DNA of 64,000 nt from Lentimicrobiaceae bacterium (GTDB taxonomy: Bacteria > Bacteroidota > Bacteroidia > Bacteroidales > JAGONC01), in contig JAGONC010000002.1 of NCBI GenBank assembly GCA_017993235.1, forward strand, positions 108,683 to 172,682, written 5' to 3'. The translations under genes and the position numbers were made by a program. Positions 34,146 to 44,618 of the stretch are shown piece after piece. Below the pieces are notes generated by a model. It made no database searches. It saw nothing but the letters and a program-made list of their open reading frames with translations, and was not told the origin of the DNA. The stretch's first letter is position 1. Every line of letters begins with the position of its first letter.

Positions 34146-37100
34146 TTACTGGGCAAGGGTGAAGCGGAGGCTGATACCGCCGCGGGTGGTGGAGTTCCTG
34201 AACTGATTGGATGTGTAGGGATTATTGATGGTCATGTCATAGTAGAAACGGATCGCCAGCTGCTGGTTGATGTTGTAATCAGCGGAGGTGTTGATGGAAA
34301 ATACTTTCTGCCCGGTTGAGACCAGGTTATACACTTCATCGATTCTGCGCAGGATAGTCTTGTTTGACTTGATGGAAAAATCCACTTTCAGGTTAAGGTC
34401 GCTCTTCAAACGGGTCTTTTTCCCTCCCCCGCCAATGGATGAGATCATGAATTCGACATCCATGATCCGATAGCCCAGTCCCACGATGAACTCATTGCTG
34501 TTAACCTCGGTCAGCTGGTTATTGACAAAGCTCAGTGACAGGTTCCTGGATTTGCGCATCTCCAGACGCGTCAGCAGGTTGTTCATCCAGGTGAGGTCGA
34601 GGGTGATCAAAGGAGCGAATTGTTCACTGATCGAAATCTGTTCTATCCTGTATTCAGGTATATAGTTGCCCGAGGCGTCAAGCGCCGATGGATGCCCCGG
34701 GTTTTCACCGTTTTCTCTGTAGTCGAGGTTTGTGACATAGGAGGTAATGCTGTAGACCGACCGGTACGTATGGCTTATGCTTGCGTTTCTGAATATCTTT
34801 TTAAAAGCCTCGATCCTGTTTAATCCGTTGTAGGTCAGCCTCCAGTTTGGATAGGGAATGCTGGGAAAGTTAGTCAGAAAAATGCGGTCTGCGGGTACGT
34901 CGGCGTATGCAGCAAGAAACGCCGGAGTCAGCACGGCCTGAGAAGAAGGTCCGTAGCCCTGGGGGAATCCGGTGGAGTCCACAATGGTGCCGTTCCAGTT
35001 TGGATTTTCGTTGGCCAGGCGGAATGCGATATCATCCCGGTTGTCAAGAAAGGTTTCAAACACAGGAGACACATTATTTTTTCCGTCCTTTACAAATGCG
35101 GTTTTCAGCACCCAGTAGGTCATGCTGAAACTACCCCGGTCGACCTGAGAAAAGGAATTAAAGAGCCCGAAGGTATCAGCCTTGAAATATTCCTCATGGG
35201 AAAATGTCTGCCGCCAGTCGCCGGTCACTTCCAGCCTGAAGTCCCGGAAAGGTTCCACGTTGATCCGATAGGTAAGGTCGGTGGTTTCCTGGTTCATATA
35301 GGGGAGATTCAACAGGGGGCTGCTGGTAATCCATTGTTCGGTAACGGCTTTACTCCGGATATCTTTCTGGCCTCCAAAGACAAATCCAAAGCCGGGAGCC
35401 ATTTTTTGTACATTAACACCCAGCAGGTTGGGCTCAGGTATGAATCCCGGGAAAGTAGTACCGTTATCCATACCATAGGTGAGGTTCACGTCCCGCACGC
35501 TCATCAGCAGGCGCAGAAAACCTTCCCCGACGATCTTGAAATAGTTGACGCGGGGTTTGGTCTTGGTGGTGTCGGATGTATCTGACTCCTCCTTGTCTTT
35601 ATTTTGCTGTTCGGCTGGTTTTTTTTGCTGCCGCTGGGGTTGCTGGGATGATTGATTGAGCTTTTTCAGGTACCCAACCTTATTGTAAAGCGTCGTAAGT
35701 CGTATGGAGGGGTTCAGCTGCAGATCGGAAGAGTTGGCTATTGAATTTCCGAGGGTTGACTGGACCGACTTTGCGGATGCAGTCCACCGGTAAGTTCCAC
35801 TGTATCTAAGCATAAGCGTGATCCAGTCGAGAAAGGGCAATTTGCCGATGGGAACATTGTAGTTCACATTGTATGTATGATTGAATACGCTGGTGGAACC
35901 CAGTTTTGCGATCTCATCCCAGATCTGTTCCTTATAGTCGGGCCATGTGGATGATTCCTTGTCAATCCGGCCGGGTGGCTCAAAAATAAATGCGTTCGTC
36001 GTAGAAGAATAGTCAATCCGGAGTGAGCGGGTCAGGTCGTATTTCAGGTCAAGCGAGCGGATCCAGTCCCATTCCTTGAGGTAGGTCGGTTCAATGATGA
36101 TCAGTGCCGTACTCTTGTTCCGCAGTTTTCTTTCACTGTACTGCCGGTCCATCTCGGTTCGGTAGCTGAACAACCGGGGTGTGAGGTAAAAATTGAAGTC
36201 CCGGATCAGCGCCAGGTACTTGGATTTGATTTTGGAGAAAGGGGAAATGAGTTTGGGTTCGACAGAAAAGGTATATCCAAATCCTCCCCTGTGGCGTTTA
36301 AGCTGATCATAGTCAATATCCGGGCTCCGGCTGTAGATTTCCTGAAAAGAATACGTAAAGTTGAAATTCTCCACATCCCAGAAATTCGCTTTATTCTTTA
36401 ACCCAACTCTTTCTTTTCTTACGTTGACAAAATTGAGGTTTTTCCTTTTCGTGAGGGTTTGGGAACGGACTTTCAGGGAGTCTTTTTCCGAGCTGTTCAG
36501 GTTTTTGATTTCCTCTTTATACAGGATATCCGGATCGAGTGGATTATACTGTGGATTGGAAACAACCTGTGAATAGTCGAAGTGCATGGGGATGCGCATT
36601 CCGACTTTTTCCGGGACGAATTTTCCCAGGTCGACGTTTGCGGCGATATCCAACTGGGTTGTCGTTTCCTTTTTCCGCTCATTGACTTTTTTCTCAATGC
36701 TTCCAAATCCGGGAGTACTATGCAGACCACTGACCTGTATATTTCCAAGGTCGGCCAGGTTAGCGCTCAGACGTCCGGTGGCAGCCCACCCGGCCTTGTC
36801 ATCAAAATCGGTAAGGCGAAGTTCGTTAATCCAGATCTCGGCACATTTGGGCAATCCATCATCCTCGTCAGCAAAGCCGGTCTTTTTGGGATTGCGGATA
36901 CCGATCATCATGGCTTTGATATCACTGATACTGGGTGTACCCAGGATGGTGATTTTTCTGTCCCCGTCGTAAGTGATGAAAGCTTGAGCTGAAGAAATAA
37001 GCTGTCCGTTTTCGATGGCATCATTGCGCAGGATTTTAGCCTCGACCAGTTTTTGCAATTCAAGATCCAGGCTGTTTTCTTCAGGCCAGATGAGATCAGG

Positions 37101-40100
37101 ATCAGTTGTGAACCAGGGAGTAAGTTTCAAGGGGATCTCATATTCATAATAATTCTCGGTAAAGTCGGCGCCCAGCCGGATAAAAAGGGTCAGATCCCCG
37201 TCTTTCATGGTTTGATTTGGGTCTGAGTCCTCGGCATGAACGAACATTTTCAGCCGCTTGTACTGCCGGATGTCAAAAGCAGTGGTCTTATAGGCTGCCC
37301 TGGCGTCTCCGTCGATCAGGTTACAGACATCCAGCACCATTGCCTGTTCATTCAATTGCTGAAGATTGGTCGTGGCAAGGTTAATTTCCCTTTCGATCCC
37401 TGGTGGAATGACATACGGGATAGGATCCCTGTCACCATTTTCCTCATAACTGACCGTCGAAATATCAAAAGATGTCTGATTTTGAATATCATCCGGTATA
37501 TATTCTCCCGGATAGAGGAGATTGTACTTGTATCTGCGCCATTCACCCCGGACCAGTTCAAGGGTTGCAAAACGCAAAACAACATCTTCGTCAAATCCGT
37601 CGAGCAGCATACGCATGAAGCGGATGGACTGGAAATCCTGTATGTTGCCCACCACGCGTTCAGGGCTGGTCACCGGGATTTTGAACTGGTACCAGGTGAT
37701 CTCACCTTTTTTACCATTTTCGAGTTCAATGTTGGTAACATGACGACGGTCGGTAATATAATTCTTACCAATTTCAAGCGAACTTGAATCGATATCGATG
37801 ACATATTCATAGTACCTTTCCGTTTCGTTCAGGGTATTGTCATTGTTGATGTCTTCCACGTTGGGCAGTTGGGTGGCGGATGTCGGATAAGCCTCCTCAT
37901 TCTGGTCATCGCTGGGGGAGTTTCCGTCCGGTTGGCTAAAGTTCTTGTACCTTTCCAGGATGCTTCCATACAGGGGATCATCGTCGTAATCGGCGCCTCT
38001 GAAATAGTGATAGTTGTCGGCGGAAGGATCGTCATAGCCATTGCGGTACGCGGGAACATTCGTTGAGCCGAAGAGGTTCAAAATCCTGTTCAGGTAGCTC
38101 CCTTCAAAGAACAATCGTTCATCGTCTGTGGGTAGACCATCATATCCGACATCCTGGTACGGACGTGAGGCGATATTATTATCGAACGAATTGACCAGTG
38201 CCTGCAGGGATGGGACCCGACCCCATGAGGTCGTATCCACATTGATCACTTCCTCGTCAACGGGAAGGCCATTTTCGTAACTTTTTCTGGAATCTTTCAG
38301 CAGATCCTCTGAGATATCTCCCAGATGAAAGATCAGTTTACCACCTTTACCGCTGTTCAGGGATCCTTCCGCAAAAGGATCCATCAGCCAGAATTCGATA
38401 TATTCCACATTAGTTGACTCAAAGTCGGTGGTTTCGATCTTTCGCATGATACCTGCCCACCGGGACGCGGGATCGTTCAGCAATCCATCTGCATTGATAC
38501 CGGCCGAGAAGCTGGTGGGTTCCACGTCGAAGTTATACGGGCCTCTCTGTGAAGGATAATAGGCCAGGTTGAACACGGCCAGGTTCACAGGCTGGTTGTT
38601 GGGTGGATCAACATTGGGAAAGACCTCTCGTTCGGGAACGTAACGCACATAATGGTTCGAAAGTTCATCCTTGGTGATATTGGGTGGTTTCAGGGTACCG
38701 GATTCCTGGTAAAAAAGCGGGTCGATGATGTACCAGGCCAGTTTGGCCCGGTTAAATCCATACTGAAGGTTATTGTTCAGGCTGCCTTCGGCGAAATTGA
38801 CCGGATCCTGGGGTGTGCTGGCCAGAAACCAGGTAATGTAGTTTTTCATGTCGATGGTCGACTTGGCACCCTCAAAATCGTCGATATAGGATGTACCTGA
38901 TTCTCCGATCGCTCTGGAGTGTCCGGGCAGGAACTGGGCAAACTCACCTTCGAATGCAACACGGGAAGGTGCTTTGGTCGAGAAAAGGGGGAGTTTATCG
39001 ACCAGCTTGGTCAGGAAAGGCCATTCTGTTTCGTAATTCATATCCAGTCCCCAGAGGGTATTGGATATAGGGTCATCGCCATAGTTGGTTTTTTGCGTGA
39101 GCGGACGCTCCCGCAGGTTCAGGATCGTCCCCCCCAGGTTAAGATTTTCATTGACAAGGTAGTCCACATGGGCCCCAACAAGCCGCTGTGTCTGAATATT
39201 GAACATTTTATTGGATTCCATCGAGATGTTGATGGGGGTCCCCGAATTCAGGATCCCTTCGTTGATGATCCGGACACGGCCCAGGGTGTAATCTACCGTG
39301 AAGTCAACGTTTTCAGTGAGTGGAATACCTCCGGCTGTGACCGTGACAGATCCCTGCGGGACATTGAGTGCATTCAGCGAAATTTCTGAACCGGAAGAAG
39401 ATTTATAGATCCCATCCAGACTGAATTTATTCTTTTCAGGATACTGCTGTGCATTATATTTGGTTAACCTGTACAGCGAATCGTACGCGTACTTGTCGGC
39501 AAGTTCGGTCTGATCTCCGAATTGCCGCCGGAGGTAACTTCCGAAAGGTTCCAGTACGGTAAAGTAAATCCGGCCGTTGGATGACTGGATCGTTCCACCC
39601 TTTGTGGCTGCATAATCGATAAAATCAAAAATACCGTCGTTTGGAGGATTCTGATTGGGATCCAGATTATCCAGGTTAAGAACCTGAATGAGGGGAACAC
39701 CCTTAACATTTTCAGGTCCTTCCGTCAGGTAACCCGTTGGTACACTGTTCTCATTTCCCGAATAAAGAATATTGAGAACAAAATCTTCCCTGTTGACCTG
39801 GTATGCTCCGATGGCATAAATGTTTTTCATCATCAGGTCCCACATGGGATGTTTTGTGTTGACCGCAGTGCTTTTCAACATTTTCACCATTAGGCAGCCG
39901 GGAGGGCTGATTCCCTGATCGGAGAGTTCCCCGACCTGATAGACAACACTGTCGAGTCCGATGACGGTATACTGGAAGGCTACGGCAAGTACCTGATCAG
40001 GATTGAGGGTGGTATTGAGCGAGATAAAACCCAGTTTACTGTTGAAGTTATACTCATTGTTCTTAAGCTTGCGGGCACTTTCCACTTTTTCATAATCAAT

Positions 40101-41372
40101 ACCGGAAATGAATCCTGCGGGGTGAAGGTTCAGGTAGTCGCTGACTACGTTGATATTCCTGACAGAATTGGAGTCCAGCATGGTCAGCAGGTTATTGGAA
40201 GCATTTGTCGGATAGCCGCCGGGAATGTTCCCGGGCACCACAGCGCTATTGAAAGGATCCGCTTCCCCGAGGTCTGAAAAAGCGACGATATTCCGGTTCT
40301 CCTCCACAGCTGCACCGATATTGGTGATCCAGACCTCCAGTTTGGTAATGTTGATATTGGAAGTGATCACAGGGAGGCTGGCCAGGCCTTCTTCATAATG
40401 ATCGCGGAAGTACTGGGCCAGAAAGAAGTGCCTGTTCTCTTCGTATTCATCTGCCGTGACATTGTAGGGAGTTGTCTGTGCTCCTCCCTCGACGGTTACG
40501 CTGGTCGTTTCGCTTTTTTGCTCTGAGTAGACCGCGGTCACCGTCGCGCGTCCGAACCTGAGCTGGGTCTTCAATCCAAAGAGGCTCTGGCTGCCGGTGA
40601 TCAGGGTGCTGTTCAGGGGCAGGGTAACATCTCCGGCTTCGATGAGCTGAAGAATCTCATCTTCCTTCCCTTCGTAGCGAAGCTTGAGTTTATTCTCAAA
40701 ATCAAAGGAGGCTTCGGTATTGTAGTTCGTATTGAACTCAATTTTATCACCGATCTTGGCGACAACGTTCAGCTGGATCTTTTCATCAAAATCGAAGTTG
40801 GTTGTACGACGCTGCCGGACACTGAGTGCAGGATCTTCGCGTCGGTTTGAAAGGACGCCAAAGATCAGTTCGGCTGAACCCTGGGGCCGGATATCAATCG
40901 TATTGCTTCCAAAGATACGGTCGAATACTTCCCCTCCCAGATGGATCTGGGGTATCAGGCCCGTTCGCTGGGTGGAATGTGCGGCCATGGATCGCTCATT
41001 CCAGTAACTCTCCAGCGATTGCCGCATATCAAATTCCCGGTATTCCTGTGAGCTCATCGGTACGGGCGTCCGGTATTTCAGGTTACCGATTTTTCGCTGG
41101 ATCAGGTACTGGTTATTATCGTAATCATAATCCACATTCGTGGATATGGAGGATGGCTGTTTAAGGTACAGTGGATTTTCATATTCCGGTTCGATACCGG
41201 GATAACCCTCATGGTCACGAAAGGGATAGGGCAAGCCGGCATCCGTTGTGTCGTCAGAGGGAATGCTGTCGGGGCGGAATATGTAGTGGGCAGAAGCCAA
41301 TAGCCTGGCTCCTCCGGCTGATAGATCAAATGAACCAAGCAACAGAATACCCAGGAAGGTGATATATTTCAC
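34146..41372 (-). CDS. sprA: SprA (Sov), outer-membrane translocon of the type IX secretion system
   Basis: The giant barrel through which T9SS cargo, such as the two C25 peptidases here, leaves the cell. The frame is open to 41390 (GTG, 2414 residues). A TATTTTTG promoter box at 41390-41397 would start the transcript inside that extension, so I prefer the in-frame GTG at 41372 (VKYITFLGILLLGSFDLSAGG; 2408 residues, signal peptide follows at once). The size matches SprA of gliding Bacteroidota (about 2400). Visible features are the secretion-motif region, repeated strand-rich barrel segments over the whole length, and the final RGGISLRFTLAQ. ruvA lies upstream on the same strand. Confidence 0.93.
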   Translation of the reverse strand: MKYITFLGILLLGSFDLSAGGARLLASAHYIFRPDSIPSDDTTDAGLPYPFRDHEGYPGIEPEYENPLYLKQPSSISTNVDYDYDNNQYLIQRKIGNLKYRTPVPMSSQEYREFDMRQSLESYWNERSMAAHSTQRTGLIPQIHLGGEVFDRIFGSNTIDIRPQGSAELIFGVLSNRREDPALSVRQRRTTNFDFDEKIQLNVVAKIGDKIEFNTNYNTEASFDFENKLKLRYEGKEDEILQLIEAGDVTLPLNSTLITGSQSLFGLKTQLRFGRATVTAVYSEQKSETTSVTVEGGAQTTPYNVTADEYEENRHFFLAQYFRDHYEEGLASLPVITSNINITKLEVWITNIGAAVEENRNIVAFSDLGEADPFNSAVVPGNIPGGYPTNASNNLLTMLDSNSVRNINVVSDYLNLHPAGFISGIDYEKVESARKLKNNEYNFNSKLGFISLNTTLNPDQVLAVAFQYTVIGLDSVVYQVGELSDQGISPPGCLMVKMLKSTAVNTKHPMWDLMMKNIYAIGAYQVNREDFVLNILYSGNENSVPTGYLTEGPENVKGVPLIQVLNLDNLDPNQNPPNDGIFDFIDYAATKGGTIQSSNGRIYFTVLEPFGSYLRRQFGDQTELADKYAYDSLYRLTKYNAQQYPEKNKFSLDGIYKSSSGSEISLNALNVPQGSVTVTAGGIPLTENVDFTVDYTLGRVRIINEGILNSGTPINISMESNKMFNIQTQRLVGAHVDYLVNENLNLGGTILNLRERPLTQKTNYGDDPISNTLWGLDMNYETEWPFLTKLVDKLPLFSTKAPSRVAFEGEFAQFLPGHSRAIGESGTSYIDDFEGAKSTIDMKNYITWFLASTPQDPVNFAEGSLNNNLQYGFNRAKLAWYIIDPLFYQESGTLKPPNITKDELSNHYVRYVPEREVFPNVDPPNNQPVNLAVFNLAYYPSQRGPYNFDVEPTSFSAGINADGLLNDPASRWAGIMRKIETTDFESTNVEYIEFWLMDPFAEGSLNSGKGGKLIFHLGDISEDLLKDSRKSYENGLPVDEEVINVDTTSWGRVPSLQALVNSFDNNIASRPYQDVGYDGLPTDDERLFFEGSYLNRILNLFGSTNVPAYRNGYDDPSADNYHYFRGADYDDDPLYGSILERYKNFSQPDGNSPSDDQNEEAYPTSATQLPNVEDINNDNTLNETERYYEYVIDIDSSSLEIGKNYITDRRHVTNIELENGKKGEITWYQFKIPVTSPERVVGNIQDFQSIRFMRMLLDGFDEDVVLRFATLELVRGEWRRYKYNLLYPGEYIPDDIQNQTSFDISTVSYEENGDRDPIPYVIPPGIEREINLATTNLQQLNEQAMVLDVCNLIDGDARAAYKTTAFDIRQYKRLKMFVHAEDSDPNQTMKDGDLTLFIRLGADFTENYYEYEIPLKLTPWFTTDPDLIWPEENSLDLELQKLVEAKILRNDAIENGQLISSAQAFITYDGDRKITILGTPSISDIKAMMIGIRNPKKTGFADEDDGLPKCAEIWINELRLTDFDDKAGWAATGRLSANLADLGNIQVSGLHSTPGFGSIEKKVNERKKETTTQLDIAANVDLGKFVPEKVGMRIPMHFDYSQVVSNPQYNPLDPDILYKEEIKNLNSSEKDSLKVRSQTLTKRKNLNFVNVRKERVGLKNKANFWDVENFNFTYSFQEIYSRSPDIDYDQLKRHRGGFGYTFSVEPKLISPFSKIKSKYLALIRDFNFYLTPRLFSYRTEMDRQYSERKLRNKSTALIIIEPTYLKEWDWIRSLDLKYDLTRSLRIDYSSTTNAFIFEPPGRIDKESSTWPDYKEQIWDEIAKLGSTSVFNHTYNVNYNVPIGKLPFLDWITLMLRYSGTYRWTASAKSVQSTLGNSIANSSDLQLNPSIRLTTLYNKVGYLKKLNQSSQQPQRQQKKPAEQQNKDKEESDTSDTTKTKPRVNYFKIVGEGFLRLLMSVRDVNLTYGMDNGTTFPGFIPEPNLLGVNVQKMAPGFGFVFGGQKDIRSKAVTEQWITSSPLLNLPYMNQETTDLTYRINVEPFRDFRLEVTGDWRQTFSHEEYFKADTFGLFNSFSQVDRGSFSMTYWVLKTAFVKDGKNNVSPVFETFLDNRDDIAFRLANENPNWNGTIVDSTGFPQGYGPSSQAVLTPAFLAAYADVPADRIFLTNFPSIPYPNWRLTYNGLNRIEAFKKIFRNASISHTYRSVYSITSYVTNLDYRENGENPGHPSALDASGNYIPEYRIEQISISEQFAPLITLDLTWMNNLLTRLEMRKSRNLSLSFVNNQLTEVNSNEFIVGLGYRIMDVEFMISSIGGGGKKTRLKSDLNLKVDFSIKSNKTILRRIDEVYNLVSTGQKVFSINTSADYNINQQLAIRFYYDMTINNPYTSNQFRNSTTRGGISLRFTLAQ

Positions 41373-41389
41373 GTATCTATCGAGCCGCA

Positions 41390-41397
41390 CAAAAATA
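41390..41397 (-). promoter_or_regulatory. Putative -7 box of sprA
   Basis: Minus strand TATTTTTG fits TAnnTTTG. It overlaps the upstream GTG at 41390, which argues that translation begins at the downstream GTG (41372). No clear -33 element is present. Confidence 0.42.
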
Positions 41398-41432
41398 CGA
41401 AATCAATTTGTCATACACTTAAAAAACGGTCC

Positions 41433-42035
41433 TTATAACAATTTGAGGGCTTGCCGGATCAGCTCCTCTACCGACAGGGTTCCTGGCTGCCCGGCGTTGA
41501 GCTGTGGATCCCGTAAAATCTTATCCAATGTCTTGTCAGCCAATTTTTTATTAAAACCCAACATGGTTAATCCAGATAACGCAGCATCCTTGTTGGTATT
41601 GTATCGGTTATCCATTATTTCTTTTGCTGGTTCACCCCTGGAAAGTTTATCTTTCAGGTCGACCACGATCCGCTGCGCTGTTTTGGTTCCTATACCCTTA
41701 ATGGACTGTAAAAGCGCAATATGGTTACTGATGATGGCATCGGTGAGTTCAGCCGTTGACAGGGAGGAAAGGATTAGCCGGGCCGTATTGGCACCAATAC
41801 CCGAAACCGTGATCAGTTCGCGGAAAAGCCGCCGTTCTTCCGGATCAAAAAAGCCAAAGAGAAGAAGGGCATCGTCGCGCACTACCAGATGGGTGAACAG
41901 CTTGCACCGATTTTCATCCTTAATGCATGAATAGGTCTGAAGAGAGATGTTCAGGAAATAACCTATACCATTACTTTCCAGAACAGCATGTACCGGAGAA
42001 GTTTCGATCAATTTACCTTCGATGTATGCATACAT
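41433..42035 (-). CDS. ruvA: Holliday junction branch migration protein RuvA
   Basis: Tetrameric DNA-binding partner of RuvB. The ATG at 42035 (MYAYIEGKLIETSPVHAVLESN) is the family start; the open frame extends to 42125 without similarity. 200 residues, with the OB fold at the N-terminus, two helix-hairpin-helix motifs (ELITVSGIGANTARLIL and LLQSIKGIGTKTAQRIVVDLKDKL), and the RuvB-binding C-terminal domain. ruvB is elsewhere in the window (58515), not in an operon with it. Confidence 0.95.
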   Translation of the reverse strand: MYAYIEGKLIETSPVHAVLESNGIGYFLNISLQTYSCIKDENRCKLFTHLVVRDDALLLFGFFDPEERRLFRELITVSGIGANTARLILSSLSTAELTDAIISNHIALLQSIKGIGTKTAQRIVVDLKDKLSRGEPAKEIMDNRYNTNKDAALSGLTMLGFNKKLADKTLDKILRDPQLNAGQPGTLSVEELIRQALKLL

Positions 42036-42188
42036 GGCTTCAGGTTCAGTCGTTTGGCAAAACAGGGTGCAAAAATACAACTTTTGCGCAAATAGAAAAT
42101 ACGGGGCATATCGTGGAAATGCCATGAAATGAAATTCATCAGTGAATAAAAAATAAGGGGTTGTATGGGTGTAAAACGGAAATGTTTG

Positions 42189-42196
42189 TAGTTTTG
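42189..42196 (+). promoter_or_regulatory. Putative -7 box of the malic enzyme gene
   Basis: TAGTTTTG matches TAnnTTTG and leaves a leader of about 28 bases before the ATG at 42229. No -33 element at the expected distance. Confidence 0.4.
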
Positions 42197-42228
42197 TGTT
42201 AATTTATTAACAATAAAATCATCAATCT

Positions 42229-44526
42229 ATGGATCCTAAAATTCGCAAAGACGCTTTGTCCTATCATATGCTTGGAAGGCCCGGGAAGCTGGAAGTCATC
42301 CCGACAAAACCCTATTCAACCCAGCGTGATCTGTCACTGGCTTACACACCGGGTGTGGCTCAACCCTGTCTGGAGATACAGAAAAATCCGGATGATATTT
42401 ATAAGTATACAGCCAAAGGCAATCTGGTGGCGGTGATATCCAACGGTACTGCGGTGCTGGGGTTGGGCGATATCGGAGCGGATGCAGGCAAACCTGTCAT
42501 GGAGGGGAAAGGACTTCTTTTCAAGGTTTTTGCCGACGTCGATGTCTTTGACATCGAGATCAACACAAAGGATATTGACAAACTGGTTGAAACGGTCATT
42601 TTAATTGCCCCAACCTTTGGAGGAATCAACCTGGAGGACATCAAAGCGCCGGAGTGTTTCGAGATCGAGGACCGCATCAAGGAAGCATTGGATATACCTG
42701 TTATGCACGATGACCAGCACGGCACTGCTATCATTACTTCCGCCGGATTGCTGAATGCGATAGAGCTGACCGGAAGGGATATCTCCAAACTGAAAATCGT
42801 CATTAACGGCGCAGGGGCTGCGGCCATCTCATGTACCCGGCTATACATCCAGCTGGGTATAAAAAAGGAGAATATCATCATGTTTGACAGCAAGGGAGTT
42901 TTGCACAAGGACCGTAAAGACCTGAATAAAATAAAACAACAATTCACGACCGATCGGAACATTCACTCGCTAGAGGAGGCCCTGGATGGGGCAGATATGT
43001 TCCTTGGCCTGTCCGTTGCAGGGGTTCTGAAGAAGGAATACCTCAAGAAGATGGCACCCAATCCGATCGTCTTTGCCCTTGCCAATCCGGTACCGGAGAT
43101 CTCGTATGATGAGGCTATGTCGACGCGTGACGACCTCTTCATGGCTACCGGGAGGTCAGATTATCCCAACCAGGTGAACAATGTCCTGGGATTTCCTTTT
43201 ATTTTCAGGGGGGCTATGGATGTGAGGGCCACCAAGATCAACGACGAGATGAAGCTGGCTGCTGCCAGGGCCCTGGCTGAGCTTGCCAAGGAACCTGTAC
43301 CGGAGGAGGTGAACATTGCCTACCATACCCATAACCTGAGCTTCGGCAAGGATTATATCATACCCAAGGCGCTGGATCCAAGGCTGATCATGCGTGTAGC
43401 TCCTGCTGTGGCCAGAGCGGCCATGGAGTCAGGGGTTGCCCGTCAGCCCATTACGGACTGGGATGCTTACAGTGATGAACTGGGCAAACGGCTGGGATAT
43501 GCAAATCCGGTGATACGGCATATCAAGGGAAAAGCAAAAAAAGATCCCAAACGGGTGGTTTTTGCCGAAGCCGAGAACTACAAGATCCTGAAAGCTGCGG
43601 AAATTGTCTTATCGGAAGAACTGGCCCATCCGATCTTTCTGGGTGACCGCCAGGTGATTGAAAGCATCATAGAAGAGAATGCCCTTGAGCTGCCCAATAT
43701 AGAGATCATCAATCCCAAAGCACCGGAGGAGCAGGAGCGACTGGAGAAGTTTGCCGAACATTACTTTCAGAAAATGCAGCGCAAGGGTGTAACCAAAAGC
43801 GTTGCACGGGAACTGATGCATCACCGGAATTATTTCGCTCCCATGCTGGTGGAACACGGCTATGCAGATGCCATGATCTCAGGCCTGACCCTCAACTACC
43901 CGGATACACTGAATCCCGTTCTCGACATTATCGGGAAGAAAGAAGGCGCTAACCTGGTTTCGGGAATGTATATCATCAATGCCAAAGACCAGCCCTATTT
44001 CTTCGCAGATTGCACGGTCAACAAGAATCCGACGAAGGAACACCTGATCGAGATCACCCTGCAGACAGTCTATGCAGTTCAGCAATTCAACATCACGCCC
44101 AGGGTAGCGTTTGTTTCGTATTCGAATTTCGGTTCCAACGACGGAAGGATACCCACCATGCAGCGGGAAGCCATTGAAGTCCTCCACCGGGATTATCCCG
44201 ATCTGATCGTGGATGGTGAGATGCAGGCCAATTATGCATTGAACAACGAAATCCTGAAGGAGGACTTTCCTTTTTCCAAGCTGGTGGACGGACCCGCCAA
44301 TGTGCTGATCTTTCCATACCTGACTGCAGGAAACATTGCCTATAAGCTCATGCAGGAAATTGGAAAATTTGAAGTGATCGGGCCGATCCTGAACGGACTC
44401 AGAAAGTCAGTCCATATCCTGCAGATGGGTACAGCGGTATCAGAGATTGTCAATATGGTTACCGTTGCCGTTATCGATGCCCAATGTGTAGAAAGTACAG
44501 AAAAAGGTCTGAAAAAATGCCATTGA
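42229..44526 (+). CDS. maeB: NADP-dependent malic enzyme, phosphotransacetylase fusion
   Basis: Oxidatively decarboxylates malate to pyruvate with NADP. The 765 residues form two parts: a malic enzyme domain (1-about 425, with SLAYTPGVAQPCLE, the malic core around HDDQHGTAIITSAGLLNA and the Rossmann motif INGAGAAAISCTRLY) and a C-terminal phosphotransacetylase-like domain (about 430-765, KKDPKRVVFAEAENYKIL) that is thought to be regulatory. The long form is typical of MaeB. It is followed by a damaged malate dehydrogenase, recX, prfB and fumarase; with the enzyme next door broken, flux from malate may depend more on this enzyme, but that is inference. Confidence 0.95.
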   Translation: MDPKIRKDALSYHMLGRPGKLEVIPTKPYSTQRDLSLAYTPGVAQPCLEIQKNPDDIYKYTAKGNLVAVISNGTAVLGLGDIGADAGKPVMEGKGLLFKVFADVDVFDIEINTKDIDKLVETVILIAPTFGGINLEDIKAPECFEIEDRIKEALDIPVMHDDQHGTAIITSAGLLNAIELTGRDISKLKIVINGAGAAAISCTRLYIQLGIKKENIIMFDSKGVLHKDRKDLNKIKQQFTTDRNIHSLEEALDGADMFLGLSVAGVLKKEYLKKMAPNPIVFALANPVPEISYDEAMSTRDDLFMATGRSDYPNQVNNVLGFPFIFRGAMDVRATKINDEMKLAAARALAELAKEPVPEEVNIAYHTHNLSFGKDYIIPKALDPRLIMRVAPAVARAAMESGVARQPITDWDAYSDELGKRLGYANPVIRHIKGKAKKDPKRVVFAEAENYKILKAAEIVLSEELAHPIFLGDRQVIESIIEENALELPNIEIINPKAPEEQERLEKFAEHYFQKMQRKGVTKSVARELMHHRNYFAPMLVEHGYADAMISGLTLNYPDTLNPVLDIIGKKEGANLVSGMYIINAKDQPYFFADCTVNKNPTKEHLIEITLQTVYAVQQFNITPRVAFVSYSNFGSNDGRIPTMQREAIEVLHRDYPDLIVDGEMQANYALNNEILKEDFPFSKLVDGPANVLIFPYLTAGNIAYKLMQEIGKFEVIGPILNGLRKSVHILQMGTAVSEIVNMVTVAVIDAQCVESTEKGLKKCH

Positions 44527-44541
44527 TCCTATGAATTAAAC

Positions 44542-44549
44542 TATATTTG
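44542..44549 (+). promoter_or_regulatory. Putative -7 box upstream of the mdh remnant
   Basis: TATATTTG matches TAnnTTTG with a leader of about 65 bases to the ATG at 44619. If functional, it would still transcribe the deleted mdh and the recX gene behind it. Confidence 0.38.
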
Positions 44550-44618
44550 TTCATTCATCGGATCCTGCAGGTTAAAGTCCTGAAAAGCATTTATTTCTAA
44601 CCTTATTCTCTTGCCGAT

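Noticed and set aside
34146-41390. Many open frames on the plus strand inside sprA
   Set aside because: They lack family features and lie antisense to a complete, well-recognised gene.
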